Assembly (NCBI RefSeq): GCF_002743255.1
Contig: NZ_PDYY01000006.1
Span: forward strand, 1 to 64,000
Reading direction: 5' to 3'
Origin: Sporosarcina sp. P2
Lineage (GTDB): Bacteria > Bacillota > Bacilli > Bacillales_A > Planococcaceae
DNA: 64,000 nucleotides
The notes beneath the pieces were generated by a model, which was not told where the DNA came from, did no database searches, and saw only the letters and a list, made by a program, of their open reading frames with translations. Below are positions 52,757-61,205 of the stretch, piece after piece (position 1 is the first letter of the stretch; each line of letters begins with the position of its first letter). The position numbers were made by a program, and so were the translations under genes.

Positions 52757-53983
52757 TCAGTCAAAGAGTAGTGGAATCTGTTCAATCAACGTCATAACAC
52801 TTAACACGCCCATTATGCCAACAACAACCGCTCCGCCAATCGTGAGCCAAAGTGGATGCTTGTATTCACCGACAATATCTTTCTTATACGCCGCAACGAG
52901 CAACGTACCAAGTGCTAACGGCAGAATCAGTGCATTCAATGCCCCAACCAACAATAGAATCGTGACGGGCTTTCCAACAAATGCGAACGTCGCAGTTGAA
53001 ATGACAATGAATAAAATAATGATCCAGTTGTGATACTTTTCAATGAGTGGGTGGAAGGATCGGATGAACGAAACCGAAGTATACGCTGCCCCCACAACAG
53101 ACGTGATAGCTGCTACCCACATGATGACACCGAACAATCGTAACCCAAGTTCTCCTGCTCCAAGCTGGAACACAGAAGCTGGTGGATTGTCTGGATCAAT
53201 CTGCAATCCTTGTGCAACGATGCCGAGTACTGCTAAGAATAATGCCACTCGAATGATTCCAGTGACTGCAATACCTGTAATGGAACTTCTCGTGACTAAC
53301 GGAACAGAATCAATTCCTTTAATTCCCGCATCTAGCAAACGGTGTCCACCTGCAAACGTAATGTAGCCCCCAACTGTCCCTCCAACCAACGTGACGATCG
53401 CAAAGAAACTAATTTCAGACGGATTAAACGTTCGAACGATGGCTTCTCCGACTGGTGGAGATGTCTTAAACGCGACGAATACGACCAAAATGATCATGAT
53501 CACACCCGCAACAGCAACGACTTTGTCCATCACCTTACCCGCTTCTTTTACCACGAAAATCAAAATCGCAAAGACCGCACTGATGACCGCGCCCATAATA
53601 GGATCAATGCCAACCATCGCGTTAAGCCCTAAACCTGCACCCGCCACGTTTCCAATATTGAACGCAAGACCTCCTGCAACAATGAGGAAAGCGAGGACGA
53701 AACCTAGACCTGGTAGCACTTTATTGGCAATTTCTTGTCCACGTAAGCCGGACACCGCGATAACTCTCCAAATATTCATTTGAGCAAAGACATCTAAAAT
53801 TAATGAAATTAAAATAACGAAACCGAAACTTGCCGCAAGCTGCTCTGTAAATACAGTAGTCTGTGTTAAAAAACCGGGTCCGACAGACGAAGTCGCCATC
53901 AGGAAGGCGGCGCCAAGTAAGACGCCACGCGTTACCTTTTTCTGTTCCTGCTCATGAGTAAGTCCTAACTTCTCATTTTTCAT
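52757..53983 (-). CDS. NRAMP-related transporter lacking the metal motifs (YcsG-like)
   Basis: A 408-residue membrane protein with about eleven helices and the NRAMP fold pattern. True NRAMPs have DPGN in helix 1 and MPH in helix 6; here helix 1 reads SVGPGFLTQ and the helix-6 region reads [14 protein letters not shown]. Divalent-metal transport is therefore doubtful. Its overlap with pxpA (4 nt) and the ycsI gene after it suggests import of 5-oxoproline or D-glutamate, which is inference. Confidence 0.82.
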   Translation of the reverse strand: MKNEKLGLTHEQEQKKVTRGVLLGAAFLMATSSVGPGFLTQTTVFTEQLAASFGFVILISLILDVFAQMNIWRVIAVSGLRGQEIANKVLPGLGFVLAFLIVAGGLAFNIGNVAGAGLGLNAMVGIDPIMGAVISAVFAILIFVVKEAGKVMDKVVAVAGVIMIILVVFVAFKTSPPVGEAIVRTFNPSEISFFAIVTLVGGTVGGYITFAGGHRLLDAGIKGIDSVPLVTRSSITGIAVTGIIRVALFLAVLGIVAQGLQIDPDNPPASVFQLGAGELGLRLFGVIMWVAAITSVVGAAYTSVSFIRSFHPLIEKYHNWIIILFIVISTATFAFVGKPVTILLLVGALNALILPLALGTLLVAAYKKDIVGEYKHPLWLTIGGAVVVGIMGVLSVMTLIEQIPLLFD

Positions 53984-54756
53984 AAGGAATCCTCCCTGTC
54001 AGTAATAGCGCTAATAATGATCCCTTCACCGCTTAACCGGTCTGTAATGTATTTCGCGAACTCGACTGCGTGCTCACCATCTCCATGAATGCAAATGGTA
54101 TCTGCTCGTAGCGCGACATCGGTCTGTTGCTGCGAACGTACTTTTCCTTCTTTCACCATCCTGATGACTTGCTCAGCAGACTTTTCCTGATCGGTAATCA
54201 TCGCATCGTCTTGCGAACGCGAAGTGAGCATGCCGTTTGATTGATACGTACGATCAGCAAATACTTCATGCGCCGTCACAAGTCCAATCGCTTCCCCAGC
54301 TCTCGACAATTCACTATCCGCAAGCGCAAACAGTACAAGGTCCGGCGATACATCATAGACGGCTTTTGCGATCGCTTCGGCAATGCCTTGATCTCTTGAC
54401 GCCATCTGATAAAGTGCGCCATGCGGCTTGACATGCTGCATCGGTTCTTGATGTACAGCTAAAAACGCTTGCAATGCCCCAATTTGATAGACGACCATGT
54501 CATACGCCTCTTGAGGAGTAATGTTCATATCTCGTCGCCCGAATCCAACTAAATCCGGTAACCCAGGATGCGCACCGATTCGTACTCCATTATCGATCGC
54601 AAGCTGTACCGTCTCCCGCATCACAGAAGGATCTCCCGCGTGGAATCCGCACGCTATATTTGCAGACGTGACATATTTCAAAATTTCTTTTTGTTCTCCT
54701 AATGTATAGCGGCCAAAACTTTCCCCTAAATCACTATTCAAATCTACTTTTGCCAT
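53980..54756 (-). CDS. pxpA: 5-oxoprolinase subunit A (LamB/YcsF family)
   Basis: A 258-residue metal-dependent amidase-fold protein with [14 protein letters not shown] at the N-terminus, [14 protein letters not shown] (about residues 33-46), [18 protein letters not shown] (about 58-75), HVKPHGALY (about 107-115) and [12 protein letters not shown] (about 219-230). PxpABC splits 5-oxoproline to glutamate with ATP. The partners PxpB and PxpC are encoded divergently from the same intergenic region. Confidence 0.95.
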   Translation of the reverse strand: MAKVDLNSDLGESFGRYTLGEQKEILKYVTSANIACGFHAGDPSVMRETVQLAIDNGVRIGAHPGLPDLVGFGRRDMNITPQEAYDMVVYQIGALQAFLAVHQEPMQHVKPHGALYQMASRDQGIAEAIAKAVYDVSPDLVLFALADSELSRAGEAIGLVTAHEVFADRTYQSNGMLTSRSQDDAMITDQEKSAEQVIRMVKEGKVRSQQQTDVALRADTICIHGDGEHAVEFAKYITDRLSGEGIIISAITDREDSL

Positions 54757-54804
54757 GTATATGACCTCCTTTAGTTTTCACCATAAACGAATCCGCCAAC
54801 AAGA

Positions 54805-54818
54805 AGTAAGCGTTTGCA
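54805..54818. promoter_or_regulatory. Candidate cre (CcpA) site upstream of pxpA
   Basis: AGTAAGCGTTTGCA, or TGCAAACGCTTACT on the minus strand, matches TGNAANCGNTNNCA at 13 of 14 positions. It lies about 50 bp upstream of pxpA. Confidence 0.6.
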
Positions 54819-54828
54819 TATCGCCTAG

Positions 54829-54844
54829 TTCCGAAATTCGAAAC
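54829..54844. promoter_or_regulatory. Operator half 1 of the pxp divergent region
   Basis: TTCCGAAATTCGAAAC is the exact reverse complement of the sequence at 55001-55016. Two perfect 16-bp copies in opposite directions, one near each divergent gene, point to a dedicated regulator, most simply the IclR-family KipR encoded at 56805. Confidence 0.7.
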
Positions 54845-55000
54845 TTAGGTTTTGAACTTGAAACTTAGTCTATCACAAAAATCTTTTGTTGAATAGACCA
54901 TTGTCGAAATATGGTGAGTATTTTTATAAACTGAATAATACGCTTGTATTTTCTCTTTAGAAATCTATAATAGAACTACGATTCGTTTTTCAGAATAACG

Positions 55001-55016
55001 GTTTCGAATTTCGGAA
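55001..55016. promoter_or_regulatory. Operator half 2 of the pxp divergent region
   Basis: GTTTCGAATTTCGGAA, exact reverse complement of 54829-54844. It ends just before the AAGGAG ribosome-binding site of pxpB, so a bound protein would block transcription or elongation. Confidence 0.7.
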
Positions 55017-55034
55017 TTTGAAGGAGATGTTACG

Positions 55035-55775
55035 ATGAGTGAGCAGAAATCTCTTGATATTAAAGCACTTGGCGATTCTGCCATTATGATAAAATTAGGC
55101 GAAGGCATCCATCCTTCTGTCCACCAGCAAGTAAAAAACCTGTCTTTCCTTTTGGATGAATATCCATTTGACGGATTCATCGAGTCGGTTCCGGCTTATA
55201 ATAGCTTGGCGGTATATTACTCTCCATATTTGGTGTATCAATCAACACAAGGATTTCAAATAGACGGCACACCATTGGAAAAAGTCATTGATTATATGAA
55301 TAAACTAGCTATCCAAATGTCTGATCTTCCCGTTACAGAAGGAAGGTTAGTAGAGATTCCCGTTCTGTATGGCGGTGAATTCGGTCCCGATCTACAAATC
55401 GTAGCGGAAACGCATACTATGTCGATTGAAGAAGTCATTGAGATTCATACGACACCAGAATATCTCGTGTACATGATCGGCTTCGCACCCGGTTTTCCGT
55501 TTCTAGGTGGTCTCGATGAACGAATTGCGACACCGCGAAAATTAACACCACGGACATCGATTCCTCCTGGCTCTGTTGGAATTGCAGGCAAACAAACAGG
55601 TGTCTATCCACTTGAAACGCCGGGCGGCTGGCAAATTATCGGACGTACACCAACCGAACTATTCGTACCGGATATGTCCCCCCCTTCTTTATTGCAGTCG
55701 GGAGATAGAATTACATTTTATCCGATAACACAAGAAGAGTATGATGAGCAAAAGAAGGTGACGACATGTCAGTAA
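55035..55775 (+). CDS. pxpB: 5-oxoprolinase subunit B (KipI-like)
   Basis: A 246-residue PxpB/KipI protein. The C-terminal cyclophilin-like domain carries YMIGFAPGFPFLGGLDERIA (about residues 151-170), RTSIPPGSVGIAGKQTGVYP (about 181-200) and ETPGGWQIIGRTP. KipI of B. subtilis is also known to inhibit the sporulation kinase KinA. The end overlaps pxpC by 10 nt. Confidence 0.94.
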   Translation: MSEQKSLDIKALGDSAIMIKLGEGIHPSVHQQVKNLSFLLDEYPFDGFIESVPAYNSLAVYYSPYLVYQSTQGFQIDGTPLEKVIDYMNKLAIQMSDLPVTEGRLVEIPVLYGGEFGPDLQIVAETHTMSIEEVIEIHTTPEYLVYMIGFAPGFPFLGGLDERIATPRKLTPRTSIPPGSVGIAGKQTGVYPLETPGGWQIIGRTPTELFVPDMSPPSLLQSGDRITFYPITQEEYDEQKKVTTCQ

Positions 55776-56752
55776 ACGTATTGAATGCCGGGCTTTTGAC
55801 TACTATACAAGATATCGGTCGGACCGGTTCGCAAAAATTCGGTGTACTTGTAAGCGGTGCCATGGATAGTTATTCGATGCGAGTCGCGAATCTCCTTGTG
55901 GGCAATGAGGAACGAGAAGGCGTTTTCGAAATCACGTTATTTGGAACGATACTACAGTTTGAAGAAGATACATTGATCGCCATTACGGGTGGAGATCTTC
56001 AAACGACGATTGACGGGATACCGGTTGCGAATTGGCGGCCTCTTATTGTCAAAAAAGGCTCCATACTGAAATTTGGCTTTGCGATTGAAGGTTGCCGAGC
56101 GTATTTAGCAATTGCCGGAGGAATTGACATACCGGTTGTGATGGGAAGTAAAAGTACGTATCTAGTGGCGGGAATTGGCGGATTTAAAGGAAGAGCACTG
56201 CAGCAAAACGATCACCTTTCATTCGGTCAGTTGACGGAAACAAACGACAAAGTCTTTACATTGATTAACCGACTGGGCACACCTGACTGGGCTGTACCTT
56301 ATCATTCGTTCATTAGTGTGGCTTCCACGCAAACTATTCGTATTATTGAAGGCACTGAATATCAGCATTTTGATGATGCCAGTAAACAACGACTGGTACG
56401 CGAGCCGTATGTCGTCACGCCGCAATCTAATCGAATGGGCTTACGACTCGAAGGACAGGCGCTTTCGTTAACCGAAAAACTCGAACTCCTATCAGAAGGC
56501 GTGACGTTCGGTACGATTCAAATACCCCCTAACGGCAAGCCGATTATTTTAATGGCGGACAGACAAACTGCTGGGGGCTATCCGAAAATCGGACAAGTCA
56601 TTACCGCCGACTTAGGTAGTTTATCGCAAGTGAAACCTAACGCGAAACTCTATTTCAAGCTCATCACCCATGCAGAGGCAGAGCGTGAGCTTATCGCGAA
56701 AGAAGAACTGATTCATCAAATCAAAATCGGCATACAGCAGAAACTTCAGTAA
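55766..56752 (+). CDS. pxpC: 5-oxoprolinase subunit C (KipA-like)
   Basis: A 328-residue biotin-dependent-carboxylase-like protein (PxpC/KipA) with LLTTIQDIGRTGSQKFGVLV (about residues 9-28), SGAMDSYSMRVANLLVGN and ILMADRQTAGGYPKIGQVIT (about 255-274). It forms the ATP-dependent 5-oxoprolinase with PxpA and PxpB; KipA antagonises KipI in B. subtilis. Confidence 0.94.
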   Translation: MSVNVLNAGLLTTIQDIGRTGSQKFGVLVSGAMDSYSMRVANLLVGNEEREGVFEITLFGTILQFEEDTLIAITGGDLQTTIDGIPVANWRPLIVKKGSILKFGFAIEGCRAYLAIAGGIDIPVVMGSKSTYLVAGIGGFKGRALQQNDHLSFGQLTETNDKVFTLINRLGTPDWAVPYHSFISVASTQTIRIIEGTEYQHFDDASKQRLVREPYVVTPQSNRMGLRLEGQALSLTEKLELLSEGVTFGTIQIPPNGKPIILMADRQTAGGYPKIGQVITADLGSLSQVKPNAKLYFKLITHAEAERELIAKEELIHQIKIGIQQKLQ

Positions 56753-56757
56753 TAAAG

Positions 56758-56801
56758 CAAAAACCTGCATTTCAGTATCACTCTACTAAAATGCAAGGTT
56801 T
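56758..56801. terminator. Bidirectional terminator between pxpC and kipR
   Basis: AAACCTGCATTT faces AAATGCAAGGTTT with one bulge; A and T runs occur on both sides. Confidence 0.75.
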
Positions 56802-56804
56802 CAT

Positions 56805-57560
56805 TCATCCTGTATATCCAAGCTGCCTGGAAATTTCCAAGGCAGCTTCTTTTACTTTTGGAATTAAAATCTCTAAATTCTCTTCCTGATAATTCGCTTC
56901 GATACCCGCTATACTGATCCCCGCAATGACATCACCGCTAAAATCAAAGATCGGCGCCGCCACAGCAGAAGTGAAATTCTCAAGCTCTGAATGACTAAGC
57001 GTATAGCCATTTTGTCGCGTTTCCTGAATAGACGCAAGTAACGACTCCCGATCCGTGAACGTACCGTTACCAAACTGCCGTAATTCGGTTTTATCCAAAT
57101 ACTCAGCGATGTAACGATCAGACAGGTTGGATAAAATAATTCTCGAACAGGCGCCTGCATAGAGCGGACTACTCCTACCGATCGCCGTATACAAACGAAC
57201 TTTCTGATAGGTATCAATCTTCTCCACATAAATCGCCTGATCCCCTTGGCGGACAATCAAATTAATCGCTTCCTTCACATCATTGTGAAGCTCTTCCATA
57301 ATCGGATACGCAATCTTCCGTATATCCAACCGTTTCGAAACGAGACTGCCGTATTTCAAAAACAACAGACCGAGACGATACTGTGAATCCGCGCCTTTCT
57401 CAAGGAACTTCATTTCCTCGAGTGACGACAACATGCGATAGACGGAGGATTTTGGGATTCCCGATAGGTCGATGATTTCTTGGAATGTGAGCGCTGGGTG
57501 ATCGACAAAAAGATTGAGTCTGTCCAAGGATCTGACGACTGTTTTGTTGTTTGTGCTCAT
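56805..57560 (-). CDS. kipR: IclR family repressor (KipR-like)
   Basis: A 251-residue regulator with an N-terminal winged HTH (about residues 8-70; LTFQEIIDLSGIPKSSVYRM) and the C-terminal IclR effector domain (about 80-248; GRSSPLYAGACSRIILSNLS). B. subtilis KipR represses the kip/ycs operon. Here it is convergent to pxpBC and is the obvious ligand-responsive partner of the 16-bp inverted repeat. Confidence 0.9.
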   Translation of the reverse strand: MSTNNKTVVRSLDRLNLFVDHPALTFQEIIDLSGIPKSSVYRMLSSLEEMKFLEKGADSQYRLGLLFLKYGSLVSKRLDIRKIAYPIMEELHNDVKEAINLIVRQGDQAIYVEKIDTYQKVRLYTAIGRSSPLYAGACSRIILSNLSDRYIAEYLDKTELRQFGNGTFTDRESLLASIQETRQNGYTLSHSELENFTSAVAAPIFDFSGDVIAGISIAGIEANYQEENLEILIPKVKEAALEISRQLGYTG

Positions 57561-57723
57561 GTTGGCTCCTTTCTGATGAATTATCTAGGTCGATTAGTAG
57601 GTTTAGGATGAAAACTTGTATGGTTGATTATAGCATTGAAGTGAAATGTTGCCTAGATGGTGTCTTTTCTAACGATAGTAACTTACACTTTTGAAAAATT
57701 AATATGTTAAACCTTATGATGAT

Positions 57724-58995
57724 TTACTTTAATAATTGTAAGATGCTTTGTGTAACTTGATTTGCTTGTGACATCATTGCCTGTGATGCTTGTAATATGA
57801 TTTGTTTGTTAGATAACTCGGTTATTTCACTTGCCATGTCTAAGTCTCTGATTCTTGATTCAGAAGCGGTTAAGTTTTCTTTATAATTTGAGACATTTTT
57901 CCCTATATGTTGTAGAGCATTTTGGTATGTACCAAACTTTGATCTTTCCGCCAACACTAACTCAATGGCCGAATCGATTATTGCTATTGCTTGATTAGAA
58001 GAACTTTGGATAGTTAAATTTATTCCATCAATCTTTAAAGCTTCAGTTCGCACATCAGACAAATCTACTTTAAAATTTTGTCCTGCGTTAGGCCCGACTT
58101 GCAATTTAAGATCAGGATATTTAGTTATTATTTCAGTTATAGAACTCGATTCTCCCCCATGAATTAAATAGTTGGACTTCAATTCAAATGTTGAATTTGT
58201 AGAACCGCCATCATGTCTAATTTCAATTGTCCATTTACCACTTATAGGATTATCGAAAATCATATTTTCGTCTGTCGATGAATAACCAGTATATTTTGCA
58301 CTCGTAGAGGATGTATTGGTTGTATCTTCTGCCACCCCACTACTACTAACGTATTGTTCAAGATAGCCGAATTTCTCACCATTTGGACTTATTATATTTA
58401 AATCGGGCCAGACTGCACCCGATATTGTCCCGAAGAAGGCTGTAATATCGAAAAAGGATGGATTAGGAGGATCTGGAACTATAATATATCCTGCATTTAC
58501 TCTTTGTTGGGCTTTGACCGTAACTATCTTGTCTAAGCTCGGAGCACCTTCAATTACGTCGGTTTCAATTTCGTCAGGAACATTTAATAATTGAATTTTG
58601 TTGAATGTAGTATTATTTGCAATTGTATTAATGCCGTTTTTAATCTGTTCTACTTCTTGTTGGATAAGAACACGGTCAGTTTGTGTTAAAGTATCGTTTG
58701 CAGCCTGGACAGCTAATTCTCTTAATCGGATCAAATTAGGATTTGAAATTTCACCTAAAGCAGCTTCAGCTGTCTGTACTAGAGAGATACCATCTGCAAT
58801 ATTTCGTTCCGCTTTCTCTAATCCTCTAATTTGTCCCCTCATCTTTTCTGATATAGCGAGCCCTGCCGAATCATCCCTTGCTTGATTTATTCTCAATCCT
58901 GAAGATAATTTGTTAATTGAATTTGCTACTCCTATATTGTTTTGCTGTTGATTTCTATATGTATTAATTGCAGATAAATTATGATTTATAATCAA
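57724..58995 (-). CDS. hag: Flagellin with an inserted beta-sandwich domain
   Basis: A 423-residue flagellin. The N-terminal D0/D1 region (about 1-140; [40 protein letters not shown]) and C-terminal D1/D0 region (about 320-423; [20 protein letters not shown]) are intact. The surface region (about 165-275) holds [19 protein letters not shown] and [15 protein letters not shown], resembling proprotein-convertase P domains. The TTG at 58995 gives the canonical MIINHNLSA start, with GGAG 9 nt upstream; an upstream GTG at 59010 is rejected. It stands 17 kb from fliD-fliS, and its DNA looks A+T richer than its neighbours. Confidence 0.93.
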   Translation of the reverse strand: MIINHNLSAINTYRNQQQNNIGVANSINKLSSGLRINQARDDSAGLAISEKMRGQIRGLEKAERNIADGISLVQTAEAALGEISNPNLIRLRELAVQAANDTLTQTDRVLIQQEVEQIKNGINTIANNTTFNKIQLLNVPDEIETDVIEGAPSLDKIVTVKAQQRVNAGYIIVPDPPNPSFFDITAFFGTISGAVWPDLNIISPNGEKFGYLEQYVSSSGVAEDTTNTSSTSAKYTGYSSTDENMIFDNPISGKWTIEIRHDGGSTNSTFELKSNYLIHGGESSSITEIITKYPDLKLQVGPNAGQNFKVDLSDVRTEALKIDGINLTIQSSSNQAIAIIDSAIELVLAERSKFGTYQNALQHIGKNVSNYKENLTASESRIRDLDMASEITELSNKQIILQASQAMMSQANQVTQSILQLLK

Positions 58996-59494
58996 AAGAT
59001 TCAGCTCCACTATAAGATTTTTAAAATTAATTACAAACTATATATGCCTAAGTTAAAATGTTTAATATTATATTTAATAAGCAAATAGTCAAATCGACAC
59101 TCTTCACTTAATAATCTAATAGTATCATACATCATGAAGAAAATAACATTTTTATTTATGTGTTTTCATCGAGATCTACTGTAAAGAATGATAGTAAATT
59201 ACCCACAGAACACCAGAAAAAATGAAAGTAAATAAAAAAGAGTTTAGGTTATATAATTTACTTACCGTGGCAAATTTAAACATAGATTCCTGTGGATAGA
59301 AATGGCTCGTATGCATAAATCAATAACACATATATTGTCCGTCAGAGTCCATAGTCTTCTAACACCGTTCCATTATTTCCAACCAATACATTAGTAAGTA
59401 ATTATATTCAGTTATTATTAATAACCTATACACCTGTCTTCAATTTCCTCATGGTATACTAGTACTTATTGTTTCTATAAAGGAGTCCTTCTAT
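58996..59494. other. 499-bp A+T-rich region between hag and a HAD gene
   Basis: Divergent promoter region. For hag, a SigA-like TTGACT-N16-TAATAT (about 59068-59090, minus strand) and a weak SigD-like GTCGATTT (59098-59091) are possible; neither is convincing. AAAGGAG at about 59480 serves the HAD gene. No gene is seen. Confidence 0.5.
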
Positions 59495-60193
59495 ATGCCA
59501 TACGATGTACTATTATTCGATCTAGACGATACTTTATTCGACTTTGCCGAAACAGAAAAGCATGCACTCGGCAATACATTTAACACATTCGGACTACCAA
59601 AAGGCTTGGAAGCGTACCGTGACACATACCGCGCGATCAGCTCCGTCATCTGGGACGATCTTGAGCAAGGACGCATCACACTGGAAGAATTAAAAGTTGA
59701 ACGTTTCCGTCGTTTATTCACACAGCACGAACTACAACTAGACGCTTCCCATTTCGGAGATCTATACATCGAAAACCTAGGCTTCGAATCACATTTGATT
59801 GACGGAGTAGAAGAGATGATTTCAGAGCTATCTGATTACCGATTGGCTATCCTAACAAACGGTTTCACCATCGCTCAACACGCTCGCATAGCCGGCTCTC
59901 CTTTACGCGATACATTCGAAGCCATCATCGCTTCTGAAGAAACAGGATACAAGAAGCCGCAGCCTGAGATTTTTGAATATACTTTTCTGAAACTAGGCAT
60001 CACAGATCCTTCACGTGTACTGATGATTGGTGATTCGTTGACTTCCGATATACAAGGTGGAATCAACGCAGGTATTGACACGTGCTGGTTCAATCCAGAC
60101 CGACGCGAAAACAACACGGAAATTCAGCCGACGTATGAAATTCATTCATGGGCAGAATTCAGCTTGGGACGTAAGACAGTACTAAACAACTGA
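59495..60193 (+). CDS. YjjG/YfnB-type HAD nucleotidase
   Basis: A 232-residue HAD subfamily IA phosphatase with DLDDTLFDFAETEKHAL (about residues 8-24; the DLDDTL variant marks the YjjG group), motif II LAILTNGFT (about 113-121), Lys in GYKKPQPEIF (about 150-159) and motif IV MIGDSLTSDIQGG (about 174-186). Relatives cleave pyrimidine nucleoside monophosphates, including non-canonical ones. Single gene with its own terminator. Confidence 0.88.
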   Translation: MPYDVLLFDLDDTLFDFAETEKHALGNTFNTFGLPKGLEAYRDTYRAISSVIWDDLEQGRITLEELKVERFRRLFTQHELQLDASHFGDLYIENLGFESHLIDGVEEMISELSDYRLAILTNGFTIAQHARIAGSPLRDTFEAIIASEETGYKKPQPEIFEYTFLKLGITDPSRVLMIGDSLTSDIQGGINAGIDTCWFNPDRRENNTEIQPTYEIHSWAEFSLGRKTVLNN

Positions 60194-60210
60194 TCTATAG
60201 CTAATCACAG

Positions 60211-60245
60211 CTAAACCCTCCAACACCTTTCGTTGGAGGGTTTAT
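60211..60245 (+). terminator. Terminator of the HAD nucleotidase gene
   Basis: AAACCCTCCAAC pairs with GTTGGAGGGTTT. Confidence 0.88.
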
Positions 60246-60458
60246 TCATGTATTGAACGGAGTATTGCTATTAAAGTATCTTTGATGCCTTGCGATCGTT
60301 GAAAGACAAGGGCTTGGCATGATGAAATGTATTCTTATCTCCACTATGTTTTTCCGGTTAGTGTTTATAGCACCAAACATCGATTTGAAAGCGCATACAT
60401 ACTCAACTTACATATTGCATTATATGGAAGTAATCCACCCCCACTCAATCCGTAACCG

Positions 60459-60923
60459 TTACTGTAAACAGTTTTCTTTCACCACGTCTGCTTCCGGCAC
60501 AATAATCTTATATGGAATAGGCGACGACAAGACAATAGAAGTCGTTAACGAACCGAATGGGATGAGCCGATCGATCAACTCGCTCATTTTGGCCATGCTA
60601 GACGTAGCAGCTTTTAAGATATAATTTGTCGTTCCGGTCACACGGTGACATTCAAGGATCGAAGTTTCTCCTTTTATTTGTTCCTCAAAATCAGAGGGCT
60701 TCTTTTTCAACTCACTCACCTGGATGAAGAGTAATGTGTCCAGTCCGAGTGCTTGCAATGAGAGTCGCGCAGTGAAATCTTCTATAATACCTTTTTCCTG
60801 CAGACGCGCGATACGCTCCGAAACACTTGGGCGGCTAAGAGATAATTGTTTGGATAGGTCGCTGATGGTTACACGACTGTTTTCCTGCAATAGTGCCAAT
60901 AATTTAATGTCTGTACTGTTCAA
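60459..60923 (-). CDS. Lrp/AsnC family transcriptional regulator
   Basis: A 154-residue regulator with an N-terminal HTH (about residues 4-60; LLALLQENSRVTISDLSKQL, LSRPSVSERIARLQEKGI) and a RAM effector domain (about 70-145). It is divergent from the transporter-phenylalanine dehydrogenase operon and is its likely regulator, perhaps sensing aromatic amino acids. A TTG start follows AGAGGTG. Confidence 0.9.
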   Translation of the reverse strand: MNSTDIKLLALLQENSRVTISDLSKQLSLSRPSVSERIARLQEKGIIEDFTARLSLQALGLDTLLFIQVSELKKKPSDFEEQIKGETSILECHRVTGTTNYILKAATSSMAKMSELIDRLIPFGSLTTSIVLSSPIPYKIIVPEADVVKENCLQ

Positions 60924-61078
60924 AAATCACACCTCTTTCCAAAATGAAGGACAATTGCATCAAAGTCATTCAAAATTGTGTCTTTTTTGTGAAATTCACT
61001 TTTTTCTGATATGTAATTAAAGTATATCCTACTCTATTATTAAGTCAAAGGGAATCTAACAGAAGAAGGAGGTACAGA

Positions 61079-61171
61079 ATGGACCACATGTATCCCAAAA
61101 ACATAAGTATAAATAAAATTTTTTTACTCACGAATGTAAGCGATTTCAAAGACTCGATATTCATCAAATGA
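61079..61171 (+). CDS. Possible 30-residue leader peptide upstream of the transporter gene
   Basis: AAGAAGGAGG sits 6 nt before an ATG whose frame runs 30 codons to a TGA at 61169-61171, 34 nt before the transporter start. The peptide has three Phe (KIFLLT, SDFKDS, SIFIK). The ribosome-binding site is stronger than that of the transporter. It may be a regulatory leader or a real micro-protein. Confidence 0.45.
   Translation: MDHMYPKNISINKIFLLTNVSDFKDSIFIK
61135..61148 (+). promoter_or_regulatory. cre (CcpA) site before the phenylalanine-catabolism genes
   Basis: TGTAAGCGATTTCA fits the consensus TGNAANCGNTNNCA at every fixed position. It lies inside the 30-codon frame and 58 bp before the transporter gene, a place suited to roadblock repression. 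Confidence 0.7.
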
Positions 61172-61205
61172 CAGCAAAAATCATAAAACTAAAGGAACGT
61201 GACGC

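Larger units (their letters stand above)
54757..55034. other. Divergent promoter region of the pxp genes
   Basis: A 278-bp A+T-rich region between pxpA (minus) and pxpB (plus) with a cre-like site and two inverted 16-bp operator copies. No gene is seen. Confidence 0.75.

Noticed and set aside
52003..53783. Long plus-strand ORFs opposite the ycsI-like and NRAMP-like genes
   Set aside because: Antisense shadows of well-supported genes, with no family resemblance.
60319..60624. 101-residue plus-strand ORF overlapping the Lrp/AsnC gene end
   Set aside because: Overlaps a clear gene on the other strand and shows no recognisable features; the 200 bp before it appears to be non-coding.
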